This document shows positions 42,812 through 53,262 of a stretch of 64,000 nt of DNA, piece by piece. Source of the stretch: Euborellia annulipes (taxonomy: Eukaryota; Arthropoda; Insecta; Dermaptera; Anisolabididae); contig JAKCPI010005252.1 of the NCBI GenBank assembly GCA_023213315.1, positions 1 to 64,000 on the forward strand, read 5' to 3'. The translations under genes were made by a program, and so were the position numbers. Within the stretch, counting starts at the first letter, position 1, and every line of letters starts with the position of its first letter. The notes beneath the pieces are model-generated. The model had not been told where the DNA came from, searched no databases, and was given only the letters and a program-made list of their open reading frames with translations.

Positions 42812-42980
42812 TTTTTAATTTGTCTTTTTCGACGTCTGAGGCCATTCTAACCCTATTTATTTAAATTGATTGGTATCAAATTCAATTAAAATAAATTTTT
42901 CGCCTGGGTCGGGATGCGAACCCTCGACCTTTGGCATCAGAAGCTAATCCTCTACCTCTGAGTTAAGGGACAAGGAACAT
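42812..42980 (-). repeat. SINE-L copy with tRNA-like head
   Basis: Minus strand: CCCTTAACTCAGAGGTAGAG (A box), GAGGGTTCGCATCCCGACC (B box), then AATTTATTTTAATTGAATTT..GGCCTCAGACGTCGAAAAAG. The D arm and T loop are tRNA-like. The tail resembles SINE-1, so the two families may share a 3' part. Confidence 0.75.
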
Positions 42981-43935
42981 ATCCAAAAGTTAATAATCAT
43001 TATTTATTTATTATTACAGAATGTGTCTGATTAAAATTTTGTGTAAATAAAAAAAAAAATTTTTTTTATATAATCAAATTAAAAAATTTCCCCGTTTAAA
43101 GCCTTCCTTTTATAATTCGTTAGCCACATCAGATGCTAAATAGTGGTATTTCTTTTAAAGAGTTAGCATTCGAGTGCATCCCCTTGAAAGCCCTTAAGGG
43201 CCTTAACAAAGGGGGTTCGTCTCTCCCTCTCCCCTGCTTCCCTTCCTCTCCACCTTTGCAAACTCCAACTTCTCTCCTTCGGGAACATATGCTCTCTTTA
43301 AATTTATAATAATCGGCACACAATTAAAGAGGATATCATCTTGAATATAGATAACCTTTATTACACTGACTCAATTAAAACTAATCTATATATTAAAATT
43401 CAAATTAATTTTCATGTTTAAATAACACGTGATTATTTTATTAAAATTGAAAAATATAAAGGCGTTGAATCGATAAAAAAAATAAAAATAAAAATCACAT
43501 AATCGATAGCAATAATTGGATAACTTTTTGAAAATAAAATTCGTTTTAATTTAACTATCATAGAAAACAAAACTAATTTTATTTCAGATAGAAAAAAATG
43601 TAATTAGCCTCTGCGACTCATAAAAAAAAAAAAATGTGAATACTAAAGACGCTAAAATTAATGTCACAAGGAAGCGATCAATCAAATTTTTGCGCAAATA
43701 AATAATTAATTATTTATAAACTTTAATAGAGGAAAAATAAATCTTAAAAGAAAGTGGGCCGTAAAATTTTCCTGCGTTTAAATCATTAATTAATATTATA
43801 AACATGAAATTTTAAATCATTCTCCAACAAATTTGTCGTTAAACCTGTCATTAAAAGGGCAATAATAAATAACATCGTTCAAGGAAGGCAAAATTTTATA
43901 CAGTAGGAGCTTATTTATATTGATAACAAAGTGAC
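42981..43935. other. Unique stretch, no gene recognised
   Basis: CT-rich patch at 43215-43285, AT-rich elsewhere. No splice-consistent frame. Confidence 0.4.
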
Positions 43936-43939
43936 AAAG

Positions 43940-44385
43940 TCGCCTCCTGGACCCCCCTTACTCGCCTTTGGCCTTATTCTTCGCCCACTGAACCCCCGCC
44001 AGCTGGCTCGGGCTCGCCTGCGGCGGACCCTCGCCTTTTCTTAATTATGAGAAGCCCCGCCTTGGTCGGGCCTAGCGGGGTTGCGGCGGTTCCTCGCTTT
44101 TTCTCGGTATTTAGTTGCCCTTAGCACCTAAGTTCCAAACTTGACCACGCGATTCATAGGGAGTTAGTTTTCTATACATTTCTTATTACTTATGGGAGAA
44201 ATCGTAACTTTAGGAATTAATAACTCAAAAAGTTATACGGTATGAATTTCGGGACTCAAGTATTTTTTTATGAACCCTCCATAACGTCCTCTATAAGACT
44301 GCAAAATTTCGTTTCAAAATTCCAACGGGAAATTTGTCAAACAGAGCGTGACAGAAAGACAGACAGACGGACACTCCGCTTTTAT
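43940..44385 (+). repeat. Dispersed repeat C, second copy
   Basis: CAGCTGGCTCGGGCTCGCC and GCGGCGGACCCTCGCC match 9590-9620. The shared body GGGAGAAATCGTAACTTTAG, AAATTCCAACGGGAAA and tail GACAGACAGACGGACA follow. It carries an extra GC-rich unit (44048-44095). Confidence 0.65.
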
Positions 44386-44490
44386 ATATTATTTAACTAA
44401 AGAATCTCTAGAACAATTAATTTAAAAAATAATTAGTGATGGTATTCAAGGCAGCCAAAAGCAATAAAGAAAAATATATTTATCTTTAGC

Positions 44491-44532
44491 TTGTCGACGT
44501 TTCGGCCGATATCCCGGCCTTCATCAGGACAA
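44491..44532 (-). ncRNA. Hammerhead ribozyme, all core positions kept
   Basis: Minus strand: TTGTC, CTGATGA, A, GGCCG, loop GGATAT, CGGCC, GAAAC, GTC, GACAA. Stem I (TTGTC/GACAA) and stem II (GGCCG/CGGCC) are perfect 5-bp helices. Stem III is AC/GT without a loop. Predicted cleavage is after the C of GTC. The single extra A before stem II is shared by the PLE copies here. Confidence 0.75.
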
Positions 44533-44630
44533 AGTGCTGTTTGCCTCGAGCTCATAGACGCTCTTGGCAACTCCTGACAATGCGTTTGTGCCGACATTCG
44601 AGCCTCTATTATCTCGAGGCAAACAGCACT

Positions 44631-44672
44631 TTGTCCTGATGAAAGCCGGAATATCGGCCGAAACGTCGACAA
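44631..44672 (+). ncRNA. Hammerhead ribozyme, mate of the minus-strand copy
   Basis: TTGTC, CTGATGA, AA, GCCG, loop GAATAT, CGGC, C, GAAAC, GTC, GACAA. The core is complete and stem I is perfect. Stem II is one pair shorter because of a G-to-A change. Confidence 0.7.
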
Positions 44673-44725
44673 GCGTGTAAAATAAAGCTAAAGATAAATA
44701 TATTTTTCTTTATTGCTTTTGGCTG

Positions 44726-44988
44726 CCTTGAATTTGAATATCCTCACTACTCATTATATATTCAGCCACTCGTCCTGAAATTAATTAAAAAATCATTATT
44801 TTGTCAGCAAACAAAGATGGCGATCAAATTTAGTATACGTTCTTACAGCTTTCTGAATTAATGATAACCTAAATTTTAGGTCCTAAAAGCATCTCCGGAA
44901 AATTCTTTCCAATAAAAAAAAAAAAAAAAACTCCATGAAAATCCCAACAGTAGTTTAGGAATGCATAGAGACAAACATTCAATTTTGT
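44726..44988. other. AT-rich spacer
   Basis: No feature supported. Confidence 0.45.
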
Positions 44989-44989
44989 T

Positions 44990-45078
44990 TTTATAATTTC
45001 GGCTTCAAGGCCCTGGATGCGAACTCTAGACCCCTAGCACAAAAGGCAGAAACTCTCCCACTGAGTTATGGCCCAAAT
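44990..45078 (-). repeat. SINE-L head resembling tRNA-Lys
   Basis: Minus strand: GGGCCATAACTCAGTGGGAG, GTTTCTGCCTTTTGTGC, AGAGTTCGCATCC. The D stem AACTC/GAGTT is perfect and TTT sits where an anticodon would be. The T stem and anticodon stem do not pair fully, so it is a tRNA-derived pseudo-head, not a working tRNA. Confidence 0.6.
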
Positions 45079-46005
45079 TCCTTATTCTTAAATTGTGTTT
45101 GCCCCCCCCCCCAACCCCTTCCCTAAGTAAGGGCTGAAATGTCCCTGATCCAAAAAGCCTAAAGATGATGCTAATTTAAGATCAAAACCTCATAATAGAT
45201 AATTCGAGAGGGTTGAGAGTCTCCCTATTTCCTAATCAAATAGAGCATTCTGCCTATTATATGTCAGAGAGACCCAGGACTAAATATTTTCCCAAGTGAA
45301 AATAAATCTCAAAGAAGATAACTTAATGATAAAACGACTTCGTTTTCATCTCTTTCCCATTTTCTTTTCTTTTTAATTACTTATTCATCATCAGCATCCC
45401 TCCCTCCTCACTGCCGTCTTTTTTTTTACTTTGTTAATTAACATAAATAAACCCCCACCGGAATTTTTATTACAGTTTCATTTTAAAAAACATTTTGTCT
45501 TAATTCTCCAAGATAATTTATATTTATTATTTCTATATAATTTTTTTTTTTTAATTTTACTTCTTTTTAATTATTAAACTCTCATTAAAACGAGCTACTC
45601 TTTTAGAATAAATAAAATTACAATTAACATATATTCAGTTTTTAAAAGCTGCTGGAGTGCTGGAGAGACTTGTGCACTAGTGCGCGATTATCCCCGGGGA
45701 TTTTTTTCTCTTTTTTTCCCTTCTATTTTGTTAATAATTGAAGAGATTGTTTCTTTCTTAATAAAAACATACCCTGGAAGCCAAGTTTCTCTCGGATGGC
45801 TCTCCAGTTGCTTCTTATACCCAAACAAAAAGGGTTCTATAAAAATCTATTTGGTCCTTTAGCCATCTGTTTTTTAATATAACTCCCTATTTCAAATTAA
45901 ATTCCCCTATCGATGTAATTTTTTAAAATTATATTAGCTAGCAATTCATTTATAAATTATAGAGAACGGGTTTAAATGGTCTCAGATTAATTTTTTTAAA
46001 TTTTT
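45079..46005. other. Mostly unique stretch
   Basis: The patch at 45640-45850 (GCTGCTGGAGTGCTGGAG, TCTCGGATGGCTCTCCAG) has more balanced composition but no recognisable frame. Confidence 0.35.
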
Positions 46006-46007
46006 TT

Positions 46008-46165
46008 CGGCATCTAAGGCCATTTAAACCCCATCCCAATTTATTTCAAATGATTGAAAGCCAATTAAAATGAAATACATTTTCTCGCATGGGACGGGAA
46101 GGGAACCCGGGACCCTAGTCACAAGAAGCTAAAGTCTTCTCACTGAGCTACGGCTCACGAGCATG
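46008..46165 (-). repeat. SINE-L copy
   Basis: Minus strand: GAGCCGTAGCTCAGTGAGAA, CCGGGTTCCCTTCCCGTCCC, then TTTCATTTTAATTGGC and GGCCTTAGATGCCGAAAAAA. Order and spacing as in 42812-42980. Confidence 0.7.
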
Positions 46166-46192
46166 GTCTCAGAAGCTGAAAAGTAATCTAAA

Positions 46193-47105
46193 AATTTGGT
46201 GTGACTGTTACTCAGCACACAACTTTCTCTTACCTTCGTTAATCGAAAGTTGTGTACTGTGCTAGTCACACCAGATTTTTCGTATCGACTATATATTTAG
46301 TTTCCGCCGGAATATTAGAATTCAAGATGTAAAATTTATAAGTATGAGAAAATATTTATATTCTGTTAACATGGCAACAATTTCACTTATCTTCTCGATG
46401 AAGTGGTCTTCAGAAGATTTCAATGACAAAATGAGAATATATATTTTAAAGAGCATCTAAAAAATAAATGATTTATGAATTTAAAAAAAAAATCATTGGA
46501 GCGAATTTGGAGAAAATAAAAAAAAAACTCAAAAAGTACATCAGTACTAGTACTCTTTGGCCGATTTTGATTAAAAGCTTATTTTCACGGCCCAGGAGGC
46601 AAGGGCGGATACAAGGGGGAGGTAAAGGGGGTAATTACCCCCCCCCTGAGATTTGAATAAAAAAATACTTTTTTTCGAAAAAAATGTATTTTTGATGTAA
46701 AATTTTAAAAATTAATACTTAAAAATTTGATTTATATTTATATTCTAGCAAACAAGTACAGAATGCGCCTTTAAATTACCGAAATTAAGAAAAAAAATGT
46801 GTGCTGTGCGATCAGTCACTCCAGTTACCCACCCCCCGAGAAACACCTCTGGATCCGCCACTGCCAGGAGGGTTAAATATAAAATTTAAACTTCTTAGCT
46901 CAATTCCTTCATGCTTAAAATTAAACACACACACACACACCCACCCACCCACAGACAGATCATGTCACGAAAACCACTTTTTTGGATGATTCAGGGGACC
47001 TCAAAACGTGTATATCCATCAAAATCTCGACATCGAATTTTTGACATGAATCCAATACTTTCTCTCTATATATATTAACATATATATAGAGGTAAGAGAA
47101 AGTAA
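46193..47105 (-). mobile_element. Family A copy split by a hAT MITE
   Basis: Both hairpins present (AAATTTGGTGTGACTG..CACACCAGATTTTT; AGAGGTAAGAGAAAGT). The hAT element 46600-46863 splits CACGGCCCAGGAGG from GTTAAATATAAAATTT. About 650 bp without it. Confidence 0.85.
46600..46863 (-). mobile_element. hAT MITE with CAGTGGCGGATCC end, TSD CCAGGAGG
   Basis: Reverse orientation of the element at 36171-36407. TSD CCAGGAGG at 46592-46599 and 46864-46871. Left CAAGGGCGGATACAAGG, right CCTCTGGATCCGCCACTG. 264 bp, non-coding. Confidence 0.95.
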
Positions 47106-47159
47106 AAATACTTTCCCTCAATATATTTCATATATAGGGTAATGAGTTTAAAGTTTGTT

Positions 47160-48060
47160 TTTTCAATTTTTTTATAGAAAATACATCGATTCTGACATAG
47201 GCGTAGCCACGGGGGGGGGGGGATTTGGGGGGTTCAAACCCCCCCCCATTGGACCCAAGCCATGACTAGATATTTAAGCTCTATAATACAAAATACTTTT
47301 TCTCTATTTATATTTCATATATAGGGTAAGAGAAAGTAAAATATAATAATTTTCTCTAGCTTAAAAAAAAAAAAAAAAAATTAAATAAAACGCAAAAAAT
47401 TCGAGAAAATTCAGAATTTTTCAATTGAAAAGAATTGATTTTTGTTATGCTTTATAAAAAATTAAAGCCGCTTAAAATTGATTAAATCTCGCAAATGAAA
47501 AATAATAAAAATTATTATATAAATAAATTTATTATTTTTTTCTTAAAGAGATCTGATGGAAGTCTGGTCTTGAGAAACAGATATAGAGACACCCCGATAT
47601 TTTAAGCCCATATACATAAAATTAAGACATTTGCATTATTTATTGCCTGATACGAGGTGATTGAAAAATTGCGGCACTTAATTAAGAAAGGGCGGGCCCG
47701 AGCCAACTCGAGGGCGGTCCAGGGGGGCGAAGCGAAGGTGGCGTAAGTGGCTGGTCATATATTTCATTAGACGCCTTATACTGCCCTATTAGTCGGGGAG
47801 GGGGGAGAAATAATCCTAAACCCCCCCATCGAAAATTTCTGGCTACGCCTATGGATTCTGATGAATCGAATATTTCATCATATAAGATGAAAAACTTAGA
47901 GAATCGGAATCAGTAATAAAAAAAAATCGTTTTTAATCGCTCTCCTGAAAATTTGGCACAGTGAAGATTTGGCCTTATGGGGACGGTCACAATTTGATTC
48001 CTGGCTACCATCCTGCTCATACTTATCAATTATACAGCCACTACCTCACCATTGATAAAA
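47160..48060. repeat. Repeat F copy, host of the hAT element
   Basis: AATACATCGATTCTGA, the insertion 47196-47853, then GATTCTGATGAATCGAATAT to GAAAATTTGGCACAGTGAAG. Matches 52920-53110 in reverse, which reads through the junction without the insertion. A PLE-like end CCTGGCTACCATCCTGCTCA follows at 48000. Confidence 0.7.
47196..47853 (-). mobile_element. hAT element with TAGGCGTAGCC ends, TSD GATTCTGA
   Basis: TSD GATTCTGA, exact, at 47188-47195 and 47854-47861. Reverse copy of 7446-7967 with the same G/C runs and GGCGGGCCCGAGCC stretch, but an intact right end. About 658 bp against about 520 bp, so this copy is longer inside. Confidence 0.95.
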
Positions 48061-48545
48061 AAATATTAATTTCCTTTTTAAATTAAAATTTTGTCATATC
48101 GTTTCAAATTTTATAATTTGGCGCCAATACAGTAACTTTATATAATTTTTTTTTTTTTGAACTAGCCCTACGGTTCATTTACTTATGTCGTTAATTTTAC
48201 GATTCTTAACTGATTCTGCCTTTCGTCACATTTATTTTTTTAATTAATTATCCGTTTAATTATTATCAGCGCTCATGTTGTCCAGCAATCGTTTATTCTT
48301 AGCGCTTAAAACCATATAAAAGAGAAGCCTGATTATTTATAAAGCCGAACGAATGACGCAAATTATTTTTGTTTTCTCACACCAATTCAAAATACTTCCA
48401 TTTATCGTTTATATGGCACTAAGATCGTGCCAGTTTTAGCTAATCAGAGAACTTACTTTGATCTCTGGATGACTGTCATTAGTCAATTTTTTCGTTGTTT
48501 TTTAAACATTATTTTTTTCTCGTACCCATGAATTAGACGGTGTGT
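48061..48545. other. Unique stretch with a TATA-like motif
   Basis: CCATATAAAAGAGAAGCC at 48312 could serve as a TATA box, but no exon or other promoter element supports it. Confidence 0.3.
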
Positions 48546-48547
48546 CA

Positions 48548-48660
48548 TGGGATAAAAATTTATTTCAATTGAATTGGCTACCAATCAATTGAATCAAATA
48601 GATTCAGGCCTGGTCTAAATGGGCTTCTGATGCCGAAAAAGTCTTTAAATTAAAAAAAAA
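48548..48660 (+). repeat. SINE-L 3' part
   Basis: AAATTTATTTCAATTGAATT, then GGGCTTCTGATGCCGAAAAA and poly-A. The tRNA head is gone. Confidence 0.6.
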
Positions 48661-49240
48661 AATCCATATTTGATAAATAATAGAGTAATAATAATTTTTC
48701 CATTTTTAGATTTAAAAGAAATTTAAAATTTTTTTAATTGAAATTTTTTTATGGATTTCCTTGATTCAAAAAAATGTTTAATTTAATCCATTCAAAAAAC
48801 TCCTTTCAAGTGTCCGTTCCAAAATAGCTTTTAATTTTATCAATAAGCTAAACGACTGTAATACATGACTTGTTAATCCGGTTAATCCGAATTGAGGTAT
48901 TTATTATTAAAATTAATATGTGAATATGGAAATTTGCTATAAAAAATTTTCTCAACTTCTTTTTTATTTTAAATAAATTTTTGTTCACATTCATGTAAAC
49001 CAAAAACTAATTTGTTGGCGGCCCACATAGAATTTTTGCATTAATATTGCTGTTAGCTAATCTAACCTGTTATTAAAACTAATTTCAGCATCGAAATTTT
49101 GTAATTCGAAACAAATGTCTTTTTTTTTTTATTTTTGCTCTGACTTTCACAAATTCAAATGTTAAATAAAGTTATTCTTTGATAGATGCCACTCATCAAC
49201 ATTATTCTTTAATCACATGGTTCATTGAAGAAAAGAGAAT
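48661..49240. other. AT-rich spacer
   Basis: No gene or repeat termini seen. Confidence 0.5.
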
Positions 49241-49244
49241 ACGA

Positions 49245-49860
49245 AATTTCTTTCTCTTACCTATGTATATATGTAATATATATGAGAGAGAAAGTATTGG
49301 ATTTATGTCAAAAATTCGATGTCGAGATTTTGATGGATATATACGTTTTGAGGTCCCCTGAATCGAAAAGAGTTGTTTTGTGCACCATGTTCTGTCTGTC
49401 TGTGAACAAAATATCTCAAGAAAAAAGGCTAGGAGGTTGAAATTTTATATTTAAGTTAGTTACCCCCCTGGGGCGTGACACGAAGCTTTTGAGCAAAATC
49501 GGCCAAAGAGTACTAGTACTTTACTGATGCACTTTTTCAGTTTTTTTTCGATTTTCTCAAAATTTGCTCCAACGATTTTGATTTAAATTCATAAATCAAT
49601 TATTTTTTTAGATGTTCTTTGAAATTTATATTCTCATTTTGCCATTGGAATCTTCTGAAGACCACTTTACTCTTGTATTCCATAGAAAAGATAGGAGAAA
49701 TGGTTACCATGGTATCAAAATATAAATATTTTCCCATATATATTTAATACTTCTGGAATTTTAATTGTATATCAATCAGCGGATACTAAATATATGCCGA
49801 CACAAAAATCTGGTGTGACAAGCACAGAACACAACTTTCTCTTACCAAAGGTAAGGTTGA
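49245..49860 (+). mobile_element. Family A copy, right hairpin broken
   Basis: From TTTCTTTCTCTTACCTATG to CAACTTTCTCTTACCAAAGG. The second half of the right hairpin is absent. Confidence 0.8.
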
Positions 49861-50162
49861 AAATCAAGCAGAGATGTCTCTAAGTAGGCCAAATTAAAAC
49901 ATTTTAATAATAGGTCTATTATAATTGAATTTATTGAAAAATTTTTATTGAATTTTTAACTTTTAAATCTAACAAGGAGTCCCCACGGGTTGTGGGTCAC
50001 CGATTTTTTTCAAACTCATAGGATTTGAAGATTAGTATCTGGACATCAATTTCCCAAAGCAGTACGATGCACTACTCAAGAACACTCAAGAAAATCGACT
50101 TTGAAGACGATCAAGATTTCCGAGTTGTTTAAGTTTGGATAATTTTATTTATATGTAAACAG

Positions 50163-50235
50163 TGCCTGGTAGCCGTGAGAGTAAGCGCAACAGTCTAGAA
50201 AACAAGGAGTCGCTAGTTCGATGCTTGTTCGGGAC
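50163..50235 (+). repeat. tRNA-like stretch inside the palindrome arm
   Basis: GGTAGCCGTGAGAGTAAGCG resembles an A box and CGCTAGTTCGATGCTTG a B box, about 35 bases apart. A mirrored copy is at 50796-50868. Followed by a T run, which would end polymerase III transcription. Confidence 0.5.
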
Positions 50236-50470
50236 ATTTTTTTTTATTTCAATTCTCCATCCGTATATACAGTATCTCTCATATTAACATTTATAAAATT
50301 GAAATTAAATTAACAAATATTTTTTCAATATAAATTAACTTCTTTTATTTTTAATTACCACTCGTTACACACTGAAAATACGAATATTTATAATAAATTG
50401 AAATTTGGTATAAAAATTAAAAACATCTTATTGTTAAATAAGACGATTCGTTGCATATATTTTCATATAT

Positions 50471-50565
50471 CTTTTTTTTTTTAACACTCACAGTTTTTTC
50501 CACTCACACACACATGCACACAGTCTTTTCGGCAACTTAGGCCATATAAGACTTTAGTCGATAAA
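50471..50565 (-). repeat. SINE-1 3' tail fragment
   Basis: Poly-T, AACACTCACAG, CACACAGTCTTTTCGGCAAC, GGCCATATAAGACTTTAG. Truncated at its 5' side, inside the centre of the palindrome. Confidence 0.75.
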
Positions 50566-51062
50566 ACAACACGGCGGTGAAAACTGTAGTTTTTAGTAGT
50601 ATAGTTTTTAATTTTTATACCAAATTTCAATTTATTATAAATTTTCGTATTTTCAGTGTGTAACGAGTGGTAATTAAAAATAAAAGATGTTAATTTATAT
50701 TGAAAAAATATTTGTTAATTTAATTTCAATTTTATAAATGTTAATATGAGAGATACTGTATATACGGATGGAGAATTGAAATAAAAAAAAAAATGTCCCG
50801 AACAAGCATCGAACTAGCGACTCCTTGTTTTCTAGATTGTTGCGCTTACTCTCACGGCTACCAGGCACTGTTTACATATAAATAAAATTATCCAAACTTA
50901 AACAACTCGGAAATCTCGATCGTCTTCAAAGTCGATTTTCTTGAGTGTTCTTGAGTAGTGCATCGTACTGCTTTAGGAAATTGATGTCCAGATACTAATC
51001 TTCAAATCCTATGAGATTGAAAAAAATCGGTGACCCACAACCCGTGGGGACTCCTTGTAAGA

Positions 51063-51310
51063 GTCGCCCACGGGCTTGGTCTATTGACTAGCGTCCTCTA
51101 TACTAATAAGGGTCGGGGGTTCGGATCCCAGGCAGTCCGATGATTTTATTTAAGGCATTTGGATACCAAATGGCTTAAATAAGAATGCCTGGAACCCTAA
51201 TTGTATCGTATTAAATTAATGAGTAGGGCTATCGTTAATGTCTTATATGGCCTGAGTTGCCGAGAAGAGAGTGTGAATGGGAAAAAAGTGTGAGTGTTAA
51301 AAAAAAAATC
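51063..51310 (+). repeat. SINE-1 copy, full length
   Basis: CGGGCTTGGTCTATTGACTA..GGTCGGGGGTTCGGATCCCA give the boxes. GGCATTTGGATACCAAATGG, GGCCTGAGTTGCCGAGAAGA, a GTGTGAATG tail and poly-A follow. It abuts the outer edge of the giant palindrome. Confidence 0.85.
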
Positions 51311-51577
51311 TAATTTTCCACCAAAAACAAAATTGAAAGAAATGATTGAGCAGGTGGTGATCTTCAGAGGTAGACGCCACCTCCTTTAAAATATTCAAAA
51401 TTTTCTGAAAATACTCCGACAGAAATATTTTTGAAGAAGAATTTTTGAATATATTCAAACTAAAATGACCCTCATTAATATACTAACCGTTTTACTAATC
51501 AAAAGAAAATTCTTCAAAGAATAATTAAAAAGTTTTCCATCCATGCTTTAAAAACAGGTTCCTTGATTAATATTATT

Positions 51578-52250
51578 ACTTTCTCTTACCTATGTATATA
51601 TGTAAATATATATAGAGAGAAAGTATTGGATTCATGTCAAAAATTCGATGTCGAGATTTTGATGGATCTTCACGTTTTGAGGTCCCCTGAATCCAAAAAA
51701 GTGGTTTTCGCGACATGGTCTGTCTGTGGGTGGGTGTGTGGGTGGGTGGGTGTGTGGGTGTGTGTTCAATTTTAAGCATGAAGGAATTGAGCTACGAGGT
51801 TGAAATTTTATATTTAAGTTAAACACCCCCGGGACCGGAAAAATAAGCTTTTAATCAAAATCGGCCAAAGAGTACTAGTACTTTACTGATGTACTTTTTC
51901 AGTTTTTTTCGATTTTCTCAAAATTTGCTCCAACGATTTTTTTTAAATTCAAAAATCAATTATTTTTTAGATTCTCTTTAAAATGTATATTCTCATTTTG
52001 GAATTGAAATCTTCTGAAGACCACTTTACTCTTGTATTTCATAGGGAAGATAGGAGAAATGGTTGCCATGGTAACAAAATATAAATATTTTCCCATGCTT
52101 ATACATTTTACATCTGAATTCATATGTTCCGTACTGTCGGGAACTAAATATATGTCGACACAAAAAATCTGGTGTGACAAGCACAGAACACAACTTTCGA
52201 TTACCGAAGGTAAGAGAAAGTTGTGTGCTGTGCGCCAGTCACACCAGATT
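51578..52250 (+). mobile_element. Family A copy, full length
   Basis: ACTTTCTCTTACCTATGTAT at the left, with both halves of the right hairpin (AATCTGGTGTGACAAGC, GCGCCAGTCACACCAGATT). 673 bp. A good reference copy with all internal blocks in order. Confidence 0.9.
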
Positions 52251-52329
52251 TTTATTTATATATTCATTAAATTTAATAGTAAAAAAAAAAAATTACTTAA
52301 TAGTGATAGAGGGCATCCATCTTGTTTAT

Positions 52330-52640
52330 TAGCGAGGGTGTCTTTTATTTGTGGTGCGTGGATGCGTGGGTGGCCACTCCATCCGAACGCAGGCCACTTG
52401 TTGCGTCACACGGAGCGCCACAGGTGCGACTCTCTTTCAACTCCCGAACTCCCCCCCTTTGGGGCGGCCATTCAGCGTGACCGGAAGTGACGTCGCCGGG
52501 CCAACTTCCGGCCCCGCTCCCATTGGCCTCAGTGGGGGCCAATCGGGGGGCGCCCCGCCTCCCTAATTAAAAATAACCTCTCTCTCTCTCTTTCACACAC
52601 ACTCTCTTTCCCACTCTTTACTTTTTAATCATCCGGTGAT
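52330..52640. promoter_or_regulatory. CpG-rich island with ETS, CRE, CCAAT and GC boxes
   Basis: By far the most GC- and CpG-rich single-copy stretch here. CCGGAAGTGACGTCG (52481-52495) joins an ETS site to a CRE. ACTTCCGG (52504) is a second ETS site in the opposite sense. ATTGG (52522) and CCAAT (52539) are opposed CCAAT boxes. CGCCCCGCCTCCC (52551) is a GC box. A CT-rich tract follows (52578-52620). This looks like a TATA-less, possibly bidirectional, housekeeping promoter. No clear first exon was found on either side. Confidence 0.5.
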
Positions 52641-52919
52641 TAATTATAAATTCTTTCTTTCTTTCTCTACCGATTAAATTTATGTGACATTTTCTCATGT
52701 CATTATTTTAGATATATTTAGGAAAAATACAGTAATTCGGAATTTAAAATAGAAAAAAAAACGTGGCTTCCTCCATCTTTGATATATTAAGGTACCATCA
52801 ATTTTTGGCGAGAGTTTATTTTATTTATTTACTCTATCAGCGATTATAGATTTAATATTTATAGAAGAAATACATAATCTATATTATAAAATTTACATTG
52901 GAAATTAGCTTTCAAAAAG

Positions 52920-53110
52920 TAATTATATATATATGTGATCGTCCACATGAAAAGGTACTAAATCTTCACTGGGCAAAATTTTCAGGAGAGCCGATTAAAA
53001 AAAGTTCAAAAAAATCGGTTTTTTTTTTTATTACTGATTCTGATTCTCTAATTCTTCATCTTAAATGATGAAATATTCGATTCATCAGAGTCGATGTATT
53101 TTATATACTA
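52920..53110 (-). repeat. Repeat F copy, empty site
   Basis: ATCTTCACTGGGCAAAATTT, CAGGAGAGCCGATTAAAA and ATTCATCAGAGTCGATGTAT match 47160-48060 in reverse without the hAT insertion. Confidence 0.7.
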
Positions 53111-53262
53111 AATTTGAAAAAAACAAGACTTTAGACTCATTTTTCTATATAAAAAAAAATCTCTATAATAAATTAAAAAAATACAAATACATATAAAAAT
53201 TCAAATTAGAAATATAACTGGTATAAGAAAAACGAAAGTATAAAATATACATGAATATAAAT

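Larger units (their letters stand above)
44445..44725. mobile_element. PLE inverted pair with two intact hammerheads
   Basis: Arms of about 110 bp: GGCAGCCAAAAGCAATAAAG to CTCGAG at the left, and CTCGAGGCAAACAGCAC to TTTATTGCTTTTGGCTGCC at the right. They enclose about 65 bp (44556-44610). The GGCAGCCAAAA terminus is the same as at 37739 and related to 8998. Cores point outward on opposite strands. The most symmetrical of the pairs here. Confidence 0.8.
49972..51059. mobile_element. Giant palindrome, 456-bp arms, tRNA-like inside
   Basis: Starts ACAAGGAGTCCCCACGGG and ends with the reverse complement. Arms 49972-50427 and 50605-51059 differ at only a few bases (for example CAATTTCCCAAAG against CAATTTCCTAAAG). 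Each arm carries a tRNA-like stretch (50163-50235 and mirror) and TTTCAATTCTCCATCCGTAT. The centre of about 177 bp holds a SINE-1 tail. No transposase, and class unknown. Confidence 0.85.

Noticed and set aside
44990..45078. Possible functional tRNA-Lys
   Set aside because: The D stem pairs but the T and anticodon stems do not, and the tRNA-like part joins a SINE-like context.
48312..48330. CCATATAAAAGAG as a core promoter
   Set aside because: TATA-like strings are frequent in DNA of this composition, and no other promoter element or exon supports it.
52032..52490. Open frame of 152 codons on the plus strand
   Set aside because: The first half is the family A repeat, whose frame is open in several copies by shared descent. 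The second half crosses into the CpG island. No motif and no codon-use signal.
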